Shown: positions 43,138-52,072 of the stretch, piece after piece
Layout: every line of letters starts with the position of its first letter
How positions within the stretch are numbered: position 1 is the stretch's first letter
Assembly: GCF_049562855.1 (NCBI RefSeq)
Contig: NZ_CP186925.1
Location: forward strand, 310,001 to 374,000
From: Ruminococcus_C callidus
GTDB lineage: Bacteria; Bacillota; Clostridia; Oscillospirales; Ruminococcaceae
Direction of reading: 5' to 3'
DNA: 64,000 nucleotides
The notes under the pieces: model-generated
Seen by the model: the letters and a program-made list of their open reading frames with translations, nothing else
What the model was told of the DNA's origin: nothing
Database searches by the model: none
Translations under genes and position numbers: made by a program

Positions 43138-43205
43138 AGAAGCGTTCGGGCTTGTGAAAGACTTATTTACAAGCACAAAACTGTCGAAAGACGAGGAGGC
43201 TCTAT

Positions 43206-44606
43206 ATGAGAAAAGTACAGTTTACGGAAACCGTTTTGCGTGATGCAAACCAATCTCTCATGGCAACCCGTCTGCCTTATGCAGACTATGCAGACATTCT
43301 GCCTGCAATGGACAAGGCAGGGTATTATTCCATTGAGTGCTGGGGCGGTGCGACCTTTGACTCTTGTTTGCGGTATCTGAACGAAGACCCGTGGGAACGG
43401 CTGCGGAATCTCCGGAAGAACCTGCCCAACAACAAGCTGCAGATGCTGCTGCGTGGACAGAACCTGTTGGGATATAAGCACTATCATGATGACGTTGTGG
43501 AAAAGTTCATCGAACTGTCCATCAAGAACGGTATCGACATTATCCGGATCTTCGATGCACTCAATGACTTCCGCAACTGCGAAACCGCGTTGAATGCGAC
43601 CATGAAGTATGCCACCAAGAACACCATTGCCTCCGGCTGTATCTGCTATACCCAGAGTCCGGTGCACACCGTCGAAAAGTATGTGGAAATGTGCAAGGAG
43701 CTCAAGCGTATGGGATTCCAGACCATCTGCCTGAAGGATATGGCTGGCACCATGACTCCGTATGAAGCAGAACACCTCATCAAGGGTATCAAGGACGCAG
43801 TCGGCGACATGCCGCTGATCCTCCACACCCACAGCACCACCGGTATGGCATATATGACTTTGACCAAGGCAATCGAGTCCGGCATCGATGTGATCGACAC
43901 CGCGACTTCCTGCTTCTCCGGCGGTACTTCGCAGCCGTCTACAGAAACCATGTTCTATGCCTGCCAGCAGTACGGCATTGAAACCGGTCTGGACGAAAAG
44001 ATCCTGAACGAAGTCAACGACTACTTCAAGCCGATCAAGCAGAAGTATATTGACAACGGTCAGATCAACCCCAAGAGCCTCGGCACCGATGCACAGGCTC
44101 TGGTATACAAGGTACCGGGCGGCATGCTGTCCAACATGATCGCAAACCTCACCGATATGAAGGCAATGGACAAGTTTGATGCTGCACTGGCAGAGATCCC
44201 GCAGGTTCGTGCTGATATGGGTTATCCGCCGCTGGTAACACCGCTGTCCCAGATGGTGGGCAATCAGGCAGTGACCAATGTTCTGGTAGGCGAACGCTAT
44301 CGCCAGATCTCCAAGGAGATCCAGAACTATATCAAGGGCGAATATGGTATCGCTCCGGCTCCGATCAGCGAAGAACTCCAGAAAAAGGTACTGGGCGAGG
44401 GCGGCAAGCCGGTTGACTGCCGTATCGAGGACCAGAAGCGTACCGGACAGGAATTCGAAGATGCCAAGAAGGCACTGGGCGATCTGGCACGTTCGGAAGA
44501 AGATATTATGAGCTATATCTGCTATCCGGATCAGACCATGAAATTCCTGGAAGCCCGCAAGGCACAGGAGGAAAACGAAGCCGTTTATACCATTGAGGCG
44601 ATGTAA
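43206..44606 (+). CDS. oadA: Oxaloacetate decarboxylase alpha subunit, carboxyltransferase domain
   Basis: A 466-aa protein with the pyruvate carboxylase/OadA carboxyltransferase barrel: FTETVLRDANQSLMATR, ECWGGATFDSCLRYL, RGQNLLGY, CLKDMAGTMTP and LHTHSTTGMA. It moves the carboxyl group from oxaloacetate (or a related acid) to biotin. The C-terminal biotin domain found in many OadA proteins is missing here and is supplied by the gene at 44986. AGGAGG precedes the ATG. First gene of a four-gene operon for a sodium pump. Confidence 0.93.
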   Translation: MRKVQFTETVLRDANQSLMATRLPYADYADILPAMDKAGYYSIECWGGATFDSCLRYLNEDPWERLRNLRKNLPNNKLQMLLRGQNLLGYKHYHDDVVEKFIELSIKNGIDIIRIFDALNDFRNCETALNATMKYATKNTIASGCICYTQSPVHTVEKYVEMCKELKRMGFQTICLKDMAGTMTPYEAEHLIKGIKDAVGDMPLILHTHSTTGMAYMTLTKAIESGIDVIDTATSCFSGGTSQPSTETMFYACQQYGIETGLDEKILNEVNDYFKPIKQKYIDNGQINPKSLGTDAQALVYKVPGGMLSNMIANLTDMKAMDKFDAALAEIPQVRADMGYPPLVTPLSQMVGNQAVTNVLVGERYRQISKEIQNYIKGEYGIAPAPISEELQKKVLGEGGKPVDCRIEDQKRTGQEFEDAKKALGDLARSEEDIMSYICYPDQTMKFLEARKAQEENEAVYTIEAM

Positions 44607-44618
44607 GGAGGAACAGCT

Positions 44619-44996
44619 ATGCCATTAAATGTGATGAGTGCATCAGATATGGGCATTGGCGAAGCAGGTCTGACCGCGATTTTCGGTTATGTTGTGGTAT
44701 TCGTCGGACTGCTCCTGTTGATGGTCGTACTGTATATCATGGGTGCTGTGTTCAAGTCGAAGGCAAAGAAAGCGGAAGCACTGAAGGCTGCGGAACAGGC
44801 TGCTGCTCCGGCAGAAGCACCGGCAGCTGAGCCGGAAAAACCCCTTGCTCCCGGTTCTGCCGGTCACGTCAAGCGGTTTGACGTTCCGGATAAGGAAGCC
44901 GCTATGATCATGGCAATTGTTGCCGATCAGCTGAAAAAGCCCTTGAATGAACTGCACTTCGTTTCCATTAAGGAGGTCAAAGAGGATGAAGTATAA
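44619..44996 (+). CDS. Oxaloacetate decarboxylase gamma subunit-like membrane protein
   Basis: A 125-aa protein with one N-terminal membrane helix (AIFGYVVVFVGLLLLMVVLYIM), a basic stretch (KSKAKKAEALK), an Ala/Pro/Glu linker and a conserved-looking end (MIMAIVADQLKKPLNELHFVSIKEV). OadG-type subunits anchor the alpha subunit to the membrane beta subunit. AGGAGG precedes the ATG. It overlaps the biotin carrier gene by 11 bp. Confidence 0.85.
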   Translation: MPLNVMSASDMGIGEAGLTAIFGYVVVFVGLLLLMVVLYIMGAVFKSKAKKAEALKAAEQAAAPAEAPAAEPEKPLAPGSAGHVKRFDVPDKEAAMIMAIVADQLKKPLNELHFVSIKEVKEDEV

Positions 44997-45384
44997 AGTT
45001 ACACTGAACCAGAAAGTTTATGAAGTAGAAGTAGAAGCAGGAAAGGCTGTGCTGCTGGACGAATATGAGGCTTGTGCACCGGCTCCGGCTGCTGCTCCTG
45101 CCGCAGAAGCTGCTCCGGCTGCCGCTGCTGCTCCTGCACCGGCTCCGGCTGCAAAGGTAGACCTGAAGGCTGGCGAACCGGTAAAATCTCCGATGCCCGG
45201 CAACATTATCCGTGTCGAGGTCAAGGAGGGCGATCAGATCAAGGCTGGACAGCTGCTGGTCGTTCTGGAAGCCATGAAAATGGAAAACGAGATTCTGGCA
45301 CCTCACGATGGTACGGTTGCACAGGTCATTGTTTCTAAGGGCTCTACGGTAGAAACCGATTCTCCGCTGATCGTGCTGGCGTAA
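44986..45384 (+). CDS. Biotin carboxyl carrier protein of the decarboxylase
   Basis: A 132-aa protein: an N-terminal strand region (MKYKVTLNQKVYEVEVE), an Ala/Pro-rich flexible linker (about 25-60) and a biotinyl domain with VLEAMKMENEI, where the Lys is biotinylated. It carries CO2 between the alpha and beta subunits. The start at 44986 is set by AAGGAGG within the end of the gamma gene. Confidence 0.93.
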   Translation: MKYKVTLNQKVYEVEVEAGKAVLLDEYEACAPAPAAAPAAEAAPAAAAAPAPAPAAKVDLKAGEPVKSPMPGNIIRVEVKEGDQIKAGQLLVVLEAMKMENEILAPHDGTVAQVIVSKGSTVETDSPLIVLA

Positions 45385-45397
45385 AGGAGGGGTATTC

Positions 45398-46624
45398 ATG
45401 AACATGCTTGAAACCCTTCAGAATCTTCTGAACGATTCCGGTTTCGTCAGCTTCTTTGCTGACGGCGGCTGGAAAAACCTTGTGATGATCGCGGTATCCT
45501 GCCTGCTGCTGTATCTGGGCATCAAAAAGCAGTTCGAACCGCTGCTGCTGGTAGGTATCGCATTCGGCTGCCTGCTGGTCAATGTATCCAACTTCTTCGT
45601 AGACGGTGCAAGCTCGTCCAACGCCCTGTACCACCCCGAATTGTGGAGTGCGTTTCTGGAAGAAGGCGGAGAATACTACCACAGCTATGGGCACATCATG
45701 GCGAACGGCGGACTGCTGGATATTTTGTATATCGGCGTCAAGTCCGGTCTGTATCCGTCCCTGATCTTCCTGGGCATCGGTGCTATGACTGACTTTGGCC
45801 CGCTGCTGTCCAGCCCGAAGAACCTGCTGCTGGGTGCAGCTGCACAGATGGGTGTTTTCCTGGCGTTCTTTGGTGCAGTTTGCCTGGGCTTTGACGGCAA
45901 TCAGGCAGCATCCATCGGTATCATCGGCGGTGCAGACGGCCCGACAGCGATCTTCCTGACCAGTAAGCTGGCTCCGGAACTCCTGGGACCGATCGCTATC
46001 GCTGCATACTCTTATATGGCACTGATCCCGATGATCCAGCCGCCTCTGATGAAGCTGCTGACCACTGAAAAGGAACGGAAAGTCAAGATGGAAATGACTC
46101 GTCAGGTTTCCAAGACCGAGAAGATCATTTTCCCGATCGTCGTTGCTCTGGTGGTTATCCTGCTGCTGCCGTCCACTGCTCCGCTGATCGGCTGTCTGAT
46201 GCTGGGGAACCTGTGGCGGGAATGCGGCGTGACAGAGCGTCTGTCTGATACCGTACAGAACGCCCTGATGAACATCGTTACCGTATTCCTCGGTATCTCC
46301 GTTGGTGCAACTACTGTTGCTTCTTCCTTCCTGACCCTGAATACCCTGAAGATCGTGGTTCTGGGTCTGCTGGCATTCTGCTTCTCTACAGTCGGCGGTC
46401 TGCTGGGTGGCAAGGTGATGTATATCGTCAGCGGCGGTAAGGTCAATCCGCTGATCGGTTCTGCCGGTGTATCCGCAGTGCCGATGGCTGCCCGTGTTTC
46501 CCAGAAGGTTGGTCAGAAGGCAAACCCGTCCAACTTCCTGCTGATGCACGCCATGGGTCCGAATGTAGCCGGCGTTATCGGCTCTGCAATTGCAGCCGGT
46601 TTCCTGCTTGCTGTATTCAAGTAA
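45398..46624 (+). CDS. oadB: Sodium-pumping decarboxylase beta subunit
   Basis: A 408-aa polytopic membrane protein with about ten hydrophobic helices. Family motifs include GIGAMTDFGPLLSSPKNLLLG, GIIGGADGPTAIFLTSKLAP and SAVPMAARVSQKVG. It decarboxylates carboxybiotin and exports sodium ions, so the operon conserves energy from decarboxylation during fermentation. GGAGG precedes the ATG; strong terminator follows. Confidence 0.94.
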   Translation: MNMLETLQNLLNDSGFVSFFADGGWKNLVMIAVSCLLLYLGIKKQFEPLLLVGIAFGCLLVNVSNFFVDGASSSNALYHPELWSAFLEEGGEYYHSYGHIMANGGLLDILYIGVKSGLYPSLIFLGIGAMTDFGPLLSSPKNLLLGAAAQMGVFLAFFGAVCLGFDGNQAASIGIIGGADGPTAIFLTSKLAPELLGPIAIAAYSYMALIPMIQPPLMKLLTTEKERKVKMEMTRQVSKTEKIIFPIVVALVVILLLPSTAPLIGCLMLGNLWRECGVTERLSDTVQNALMNIVTVFLGISVGATTVASSFLTLNTLKIVVLGLLAFCFSTVGGLLGGKVMYIVSGGKVNPLIGSAGVSAVPMAARVSQKVGQKANPSNFLLMHAMGPNVAGVIGSAIAAGFLLAVFK

Positions 46625-46977
46625 GTTTCTCATCTCATATCGTATATAACAAACGCCCGATACAGGCACGTTGTGGCTTGTATCGGGCGTTTTTCTATCT
46701 TGCAGGGAAAGGATACTGGTGCTTCGTAAAATCGGTTCTGACAGGCTTTCTGTGGCTTCTGAACGGTCGGTGTGCTGGTGGAAGTCTGACTGCTTACGGG
46801 GAACAGCTGCTTTCAGACAAACAAAAATCCCCGCAGACAATGGACTGCGAGGAACAATGCGATTATTTCATTGTTATACATACGAAGATTTGTAGCTACT
46901 CCTGAAACAGGAGCACGTCACCCCTGTGGTGACGGCTGATCTCAAGAAGATGTATTGTGAAATCGAAAAAATAAGTT
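46625..46977. other. Gene-free stretch between oadB and the cell-wall repeat protein
   Basis: Has the oad terminator and, near 46899-46935, two small hairpins (GCTACTCCTGAAACAGGAGC; CGTCACC / GGTGACG) that may end the minus-strand gene. No gene seen. Confidence 0.55.
46651..46695 (+). terminator. Terminator of the decarboxylase operon
   Basis: AAACGCCCGATACA pairs with TGTATCGGGCGTTT, then T residues. Confidence 0.9.
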
Positions 46978-48837
46978 CTAGTAAATCAGTTTATACAGGT
47001 TGGGGAAAAGTGCAAGGTATTCGCTCAGCTTGGTACGCTTGCTGGAACCCGGATCGTTGATGATAAAGTTTTCTGCGGAGAATGTGGTGCCCTTGGAACC
47101 GGTATAGCCGGTAACCAATACGTAGTGCTGGCTGCCGTCGGATTTTTTTGCACCGATGACAACCGGTTTGTTGCTCAACAGCTTGTCATAGATCTTCTGC
47201 ATTACGCTCTGTGAAATGGTGCCGCTGGCATTGTCTACGGTGTAGCCCAGCTTTGTGCAGGATGACCAAATCAGGTTGTCACTGCTGTAAGTCAGCTTGG
47301 ATACCATTTTGTCCGGTGTGGTGTTGGTGTTGGTCTGGTAAGAATACTTCATTGCCAGAGCTGTTGTCACACAGCCGACCTTGCCAATCGTGGAATAATT
47401 GATGACCTTGTTGCTCCATTTGGAGTCGAACTGCTTGTAGTCTACCACATTCAGCTGTACCGGTGCATGTCCGGTTTCGGTGAGAACACCGGTCGTCGGA
47501 TCAAAATAGCTGGAGGAATCTCCAATGGTGATCCAGCCGGTTCGCATTGCAAAGGTGGACGGATCAAAATAATAGGTTTTGTCGCCGATAACGGTCACAC
47601 CGGAAGCCGCTGTACCGTCAGCGTTCAGATAAATCTTGGAATTGTCCTTGGTAGTCCAGCCAGTCAGTGCCTTGCCGTTTGTCGGATTGAAGCAATACAG
47701 CTTGCCATTTACAGTCTGCCAGTCTGTCAGCAGAATGCCATTTGCATTGAACCCGTAGATCCCGCCGTCAATGGTCTGGATTCCGGTTGCTGCACCGGAG
47801 GTGGTGAGGTACATGGTACCGTTTTCTGTTTCCAGCCAGCCTGTGCGGAGATATGCTTCATCCGGATCGAAGTAATACTGTACACCGTTGACGGTGATCC
47901 AGCCGGTCTGCAAAGCACCAGTCTGTTCGTTGAAGTAGTAATACTTATCGTTGATCTGCTGAATGCCGGTCTGTACAGCACCATTGGCATCGGTATAGTA
48001 GGTGATGCCGTCTATGGCACAAACACCAGTCAAAGCGTAGCCTTGTGCATCGAAGCAATGATTCTTGCCGTCGATGCTGACCATTCCCTTGGCGAGTACG
48101 CCGTCGGCATCTGCCCACATCTTGCCGGAATCCGTATCGATCCAGCCGGTCTTCAGCTTCTTGTCGTCACCGAAGTAATACTCCTTGCCGTCGATCGTAT
48201 ATCTTCCGGTTACGGCTCCCTTGTCTGCTGTCAGGTAGTAGGTACCGTTTTCGGTGACTGCCCAGCCGGTTGCCGTTGAAGCATCTGTGTTGTAGAAGTA
48301 CAGCGAACCGTCTGCATAAGAAACCCAGCCGGTGACTGCACAGCCGTATTCGTCAAAGGTGTACGGGATACCGTCAATGGTCTGGACACCAGTCAGCTTG
48401 CCGGCAGTTTTATCGATATAGTACATCGCATTCTGATAATCCATCCAGCCGAATACCGGCTGTCCGACCTCTGCACTATAATAATACCGCTTGCCGTCTA
48501 CGGTCTGCCAGCCAGTTCGGAGTGCACCGTCAGAAGCAAATAAATAAGTATAGCCGTCGCTCAGTGTGGTTTCGTCCTGTGCACAGCTGCCGTCGCTGTA
48601 GTAATAATAAAGGCTGTCATCGTCAGATACATACCAGCCGCTTTCAGTGATCTGATCTGCTTCGCAGCTTCCTGTCAGGACACGGTTGCCGCTGTCTGTT
48701 ACAATAAAGCTGTTCAGATGCAGGATGCTGTCCTGTATATCATACTCTTCTGCTGCTGCGGAAATTGTGCCGATCATCAGAGAAGCGAGCAGTCCGCCGG
48801 CTGCAGCAAAGAGAAGTTTGCGCATCGGTTGCGCCAT
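46978..48837 (-). CDS. Secreted cell-wall-binding repeat protein with C39-like cysteine peptidase domain
   Basis: A 619-aa exported protein. The signal peptide ends near TISAAAEE. Residues about 60-460 are about 18 choline/glucan-binding type repeats of roughly 20 residues (pattern TGWxxxNGxxYYxxxxG). The C-terminal 160 residues form a C39-like papain-fold domain with Cys in KVGCVTTALAM, His in QHYVLVTGY and Asp in INDPG. It probably sits on the cell wall or a glucan and cuts peptides, or is an adhesin with a catalytic end. ATG 48837 is chosen by AAAGGA at 9 bases. Confidence 0.88.
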   Translation of the reverse strand: MAQPMRKLLFAAAGGLLASLMIGTISAAAEEYDIQDSILHLNSFIVTDSGNRVLTGSCEADQITESGWYVSDDDSLYYYYSDGSCAQDETTLSDGYTYLFASDGALRTGWQTVDGKRYYYSAEVGQPVFGWMDYQNAMYYIDKTAGKLTGVQTIDGIPYTFDEYGCAVTGWVSYADGSLYFYNTDASTATGWAVTENGTYYLTADKGAVTGRYTIDGKEYYFGDDKKLKTGWIDTDSGKMWADADGVLAKGMVSIDGKNHCFDAQGYALTGVCAIDGITYYTDANGAVQTGIQQINDKYYYFNEQTGALQTGWITVNGVQYYFDPDEAYLRTGWLETENGTMYLTTSGAATGIQTIDGGIYGFNANGILLTDWQTVNGKLYCFNPTNGKALTGWTTKDNSKIYLNADGTAASGVTVIGDKTYYFDPSTFAMRTGWITIGDSSSYFDPTTGVLTETGHAPVQLNVVDYKQFDSKWSNKVINYSTIGKVGCVTTALAMKYSYQTNTNTTPDKMVSKLTYSSDNLIWSSCTKLGYTVDNASGTISQSVMQKIYDKLLSNKPVVIGAKKSDGSQHYVLVTGYTGSKGTTFSAENFIINDPGSSKRTKLSEYLALFPNLYKLIY

Positions 48838-49199
48838 TGGTTTCACGTCCTTTCGTGTCAGGGAACTGCCGCCTGTAAGGCGGAGTTTCCTTTTGGGCGA
48901 TCGCTGTTTCCATTTTGCAATCGCTGTCGTCTGCGTTCGTATGCAATCGACAAAATTTTCCTGCCGATTGTAATCGATTTGTCATGAATCCACTATTTAT
49001 TATACCGATGTTTTGGGGTGCTGTCAATCGATTTGCCGTCTTGTTCGAAAAAACTGTCGAATTTTCGGCACACTGTACAAAAAGCATCTGCTGCACTCGC
49101 CCATTCTGCACAATTTTTTCGACGATTTTATTCCTGATATTGGCAATTACAAAATGAAATGTTGGTAACAAAACGGAATCAGGAGCCTGCCGGCGGCGT
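48838..49199. other. Gene-free stretch before the cell-wall repeat protein
   Basis: Holds the promoter at 48999-49027 and a 5' leader of about 150 bases with several copies of CGATTG/AATCGATT. No gene seen. Confidence 0.6.
48999..49027 (-). promoter_or_regulatory. Promoter of the cell-wall repeat protein gene
   Basis: TTGACA (49027-49022), 17-bp spacer, TATAAT (49004-48999) on the minus strand; consensus elements. Confidence 0.85.
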
Positions 49200-50099
49200 T
49201 CAGCGGGGGAGAACGACGGTGGGCGGCGTGCTGATTGCACGGTAATATTCCGGCCTTCTGTCGCGGAATACGCCCCAGCTCATACGCATTTCTTCCAGCT
49301 CGTCCAAGTCGTATGTCTGCATAGCAATGCCGGCTTCGTCCCGTCCCAGCTGCTGTAAAACTGCACCGGTGCCGTCGGTCAGGAACGAGGTGCCGTAGAA
49401 CGACAGAGAGGAGGTCTGCTGCTGGTTCTCCTCATCGGGGGTGATGTGCTCTGTGCCGATGCGGTTGGCAGCGATCACCGGCATCAGGTTTGCGGCGGCA
49501 TGTCCCTGCATGCAACGCTGCCAGTGGGGAGCACTGTCCACCTCCAGAATCGGCTCCGAGCCGATTGCCGTGGGGTAGAACAGCAGTTCTGCACCGGCGA
49601 GAGCCATGCAGCGGGCAGCCTCCGGAAACCACTGATCCCAGCAGATGCCCACGCCGATTCTGGCATAGCGGGTGTTCCAGACTTTGAAGCCGGTGTCGCC
49701 GGGGGTGAAGTAGAATTTTTCCTGATAGAAATGGTCGTCCGGAATGTGTGTCTTCCGGTAGATACCCAGCACCGAGCCGTCAGCGTCAATGATCGCAATG
49801 GAATTGTACAGGGCAGTGCCGGCTTTTTCGTAGAAGCTGACGGGGAGAACTACCTGCAATTCCGCAGCGACTTTCCGCAGCTGTGCAATGGCAGGATTTT
49901 CCGCCGGCGTGGTTGCCAGTTCATAGGAGGCGTACCGCCGTTCCTGACAGAAGTAAGGGGTTTCGAACAGTTCCGGCAGCAGAATGATCTGTGCCCCGTT
50001 TCCAGCTGCCTGTCGTACCATCGCTTCGGCAGTGCGGCGGTTTTCGGCGGCATCGGGAGAGCATGCCATTTGAATGGCTGCAACAGTGACTTTACGCAT
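49200..50099 (-). CDS. aguB: N-carbamoylputrescine amidase
   Basis: A 299-aa nitrilase-family enzyme. The catalytic triad is in LLPELFETPYF (Glu), YRKTHIPDDHFYQEKFYF (Lys) and GVGICWDQWFPEAAR (Cys). The WDQWFPE context is typical of carbamoylputrescine amidase. It hydrolyses N-carbamoylputrescine to putrescine, carbon dioxide and ammonia. It overlaps aguA by 8 bp and is cotranscribed with it. Confidence 0.93.
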   Translation of the reverse strand: MRKVTVAAIQMACSPDAAENRRTAEAMVRQAAGNGAQIILLPELFETPYFCQERRYASYELATTPAENPAIAQLRKVAAELQVVLPVSFYEKAGTALYNSIAIIDADGSVLGIYRKTHIPDDHFYQEKFYFTPGDTGFKVWNTRYARIGVGICWDQWFPEAARCMALAGAELLFYPTAIGSEPILEVDSAPHWQRCMQGHAAANLMPVIAANRIGTEHITPDEENQQQTSSLSFYGTSFLTDGTGAVLQQLGRDEAGIAMQTYDLDELEEMRMSWGVFRDRRPEYYRAISTPPTVVLPR

Positions 50100-51207
50100 A
50101 AATAGAACTCCTTCCTAAGGGAATCTGCTGTGTGATACAGTGGATATTGCCGCCGCCCAGCAAAATTTCTCTGGCGGCAATGGGAACGATCGTCCGGTTC
50201 GGGAACTGGGCAGACAAAATTTCACAGGCGGTCTTGTCCATGGGGTCGCCGAACTGCGGAACCAGAACGCTGTCGTTGGCAATGTAAAAGTTGACATAGG
50301 AGGCAGCCAGCCGTTCGCCTGCGGTTCTGGTGGGTTCGCCGTCCCAGAGGTCTAACTCGCTGCATTCCTCCTGTGTAATGCAGACCGGCTTCTGCGGAAT
50401 GGGCAGCAGTGTCACTTCCAGTTTTCTGCCCTTGGCATCGGTCTGCTGTGCCAGATAGTCGGCACAGGCTTTTGAAAGGGCATACTGCGGGTCGTTCTGG
50501 TTGTCCGTCCACGCAAGCACTACTTTTCCGGCGGCAGTGAACGCACAGACGTTGTCCACATGCTCGTTGGTTTCGTCGCCGTAAATGCCGCGGGGCAGCC
50601 ACAGGACTTTTTGGGCACCCAGCATGGAGCAGAGCTTTTCCTCGATCTCCGCCTTGGTCATGTCCGGATTTCTGCCGGCACTGCACAGGCAGCTTTCTGT
50701 GGTGAGAATTGTTCCCTCGCCGTCGCTGTGAATGCTGCCGCCTTCCAGAATGAAATCACGGCTGTCATAGCAGTCGGCACGGTACAGGTCGCAGACTTTT
50801 CTTGCCGCATGGTTGTCCTTGTCCCACGGAAAATACAGCCCGTCCACCAGACCGCCCCACGCATTGAAGCCCCAGTCGATGCCGCGGACAGTGCCCTCGG
50901 CATTGCGGACGAAAGTGGGGCAGACATCTCTTGCCCAGGAGTCGTCGGTTTCCATTTCCACAAGGCGGACTTCCGGCGGCAGCATTGCCCGTGCGGTTTC
51001 GTACTGTTCCGGAGCCACCAGCATGGTGACTTCTTCGGAACGGGCAATGGCTGCGGCAACTGCCGCAAAGGCTTTTCGTGCCGGCCAGCCGCCGCTTCGC
51101 CAGGAATCTCCCCGTGTAGGCCAGATCAGCAGACAGCCGGCGTGCCGGTCGAACTCCGCCGGCATGCAGAACCCGTCTGTGCGGGGTGTCGTATGTAAAA
51201 TGTGCAT
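50092..51207 (-). CDS. aguA: Agmatine deiminase
   Basis: A 371-aa enzyme of the guanidino-modifying fold. Signatures include FCMPAEFDRHAGCLLIWP, DDSWARDVCPTF, EGGSIHSDGEG, DETNEHVDNVCAF and the catalytic Cys near the end in GGGNIHCITQQ. It converts agmatine to N-carbamoylputrescine, the substrate of AguB. The ATG at 51207 is chosen by AAGGA; the longer frame runs through the promoter. Together the pair makes putrescine from agmatine. Confidence 0.95.
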   Translation of the reverse strand: MHILHTTPRTDGFCMPAEFDRHAGCLLIWPTRGDSWRSGGWPARKAFAAVAAAIARSEEVTMLVAPEQYETARAMLPPEVRLVEMETDDSWARDVCPTFVRNAEGTVRGIDWGFNAWGGLVDGLYFPWDKDNHAARKVCDLYRADCYDSRDFILEGGSIHSDGEGTILTTESCLCSAGRNPDMTKAEIEEKLCSMLGAQKVLWLPRGIYGDETNEHVDNVCAFTAAGKVVLAWTDNQNDPQYALSKACADYLAQQTDAKGRKLEVTLLPIPQKPVCITQEECSELDLWDGEPTRTAGERLAASYVNFYIANDSVLVPQFGDPMDKTACEILSAQFPNRTIVPIAAREILLGGGNIHCITQQIPLGRSSIYA

Positions 51208-51289
51208 GATAGGATTCCTTTCTTTTTCAAGCAGTTTTTCCACAGGCTGTTTGATTTTTGTGGAAAGCTGTCCTGTAATGACTGTTTTC

Positions 51290-51318
51290 ATTATAGCATA
51301 TTTTTTTGGGGAATGCAA
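51290..51318 (-). promoter_or_regulatory. Promoter of aguA-aguB
   Basis: TTGCAT (51318-51313), 17-bp spacer, TATAAT (51295-51290) on the minus strand. Confidence 0.8.
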
Positions 51319-51468
51319 TCGAATTCTATGGGCGGTTTTTCACGAGATTGTGGAATTGCTGTAGAGGGCGTGGCGTTTCCAAGGAAACGCAGACCTTTTC
51401 GGCAGAATTCCGCGTATGCTGTGGAAAATCCGGTGTATAATCTGCCGCAGATGTGGAATCGTAAAGAC

Positions 51469-51643
51469 AGGGAAACACCGCATAAAGCTTGTGCGTAAGA
51501 TGTGTTGTCAGATTTTTCGGCAGATTGCATAGAAATTCCGCAGGCATACTTGATGTATGGCAAGGGGTTTCTAGGCAATATGACGGAAAATCTGCAAGCA
51601 GATTGCGTGCAAAGCCATCAGGCGGGCTTTATGCAGTGTTTCC
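51469..51643. repeat. Palindromic MITE-like repeat, full copy
   Basis: Starts AGGGAAACACCGCATAAAGC and ends GGGCTTTATGCAGTGTTTCC. It is followed by another partial end (CAATACCGCACGAAG). Confidence 0.85.
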
Positions 51644-51695
51644 ACAATACCGCACGAAGCGATCCTGCGGTGAAAAATGCGGAGGTGAAGATCAG

Positions 51696-51869
51696 ATGAC
51701 CAGTAAAGAATTGCTGTATGTAGAGGACGCACTGGGACATGAGAAGTATTTTCAGACCAAGTGCATGGAGGCTGCCGCACAGATGCAGGACGAAGACCTG
51801 AAACAGTGTGTGACGCAAATGGCGGAGAAGCACCGCCAGCTGTTCCGGAATTTTTACGGACTGCTTTAA
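51696..51869 (+). CDS. Small CotF-associated spore-coat-type protein
   Basis: A 57-aa helical protein, MTSKELLYVEDALGHEKYF to QLFRNFYGLL. It resembles the short ferritin-like companions of CotF in Clostridia. GGAGG precedes the ATG at 51696. The stop overlaps the first bases of the next repeat. With the CotF-like gene at 52073 it makes a two-gene pair separated by the repeat. Whether the organism sporulates cannot be told from this. Confidence 0.72.
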   Translation: MTSKELLYVEDALGHEKYFQTKCMEAAAQMQDEDLKQCVTQMAEKHRQLFRNFYGLL

Positions 51870-52045
51870 GGAAACACTGAATAAAGCTTGTGCGTAAGAT
51901 GCGTAGTCAGATTTTTCGGCAGATTGCATAGAAATTCCGCAGGCATACTGTCGTATGGCAAGGGATTTCTGGGCAATATGACGGAAAATCTGCAAGCAGA
52001 TTGCGTGCAAAGCCGTCAGGCGGGCTTTATGCAGTGTTTCCTTAA
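51868..52045. repeat. Palindromic MITE-like repeat, full copy
   Basis: AAGGAAACACTGAATAAAGC to GGGCTTTATGCAGTGTTTCC. Inserted between the two CotF-type genes; the TAA stop of the first gene lies at its edge. Confidence 0.88.
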
Positions 52046-52072
52046 TTCGCAATGGAAAAGGAGGTTACTTCC

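Larger units (their letters stand above)
42813..43205. other. Divergent promoter region between the TerB operon and the decarboxylase operon
   Basis: Contains the promoters at 42851-42879 and 43128-43137. A 132-codon plus frame here lacks a ribosome binding site and is not called. Confidence 0.65.
51208..51695. other. Gene-free stretch with the aguA promoter and a repeat
   Basis: Contains the promoter at 51290-51318, a short hairpin GCGTTTCCAAGGAAACGC near 51372, and the repeat at 51469-51643. No gene seen. Confidence 0.65.

Noticed and set aside
42811..43209. 132-codon plus-strand frame between the TerB and oadA genes
   Set aside because: Contains two promoters, lacks a ribosome binding site, and overlaps the starts of both flanking genes.
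46899..46940. Possible riboswitch near the paired small hairpins
   Set aside because: The hairpins lie downstream of the minus-strand gene and after the oad terminator, so they do not precede any gene start.
51489..51869. Longer reading of the 57-aa CotF-type gene
   Set aside because: The extra N-terminal part is translation of the palindromic repeat; the internal ATG at 51696 has the ribosome binding site.
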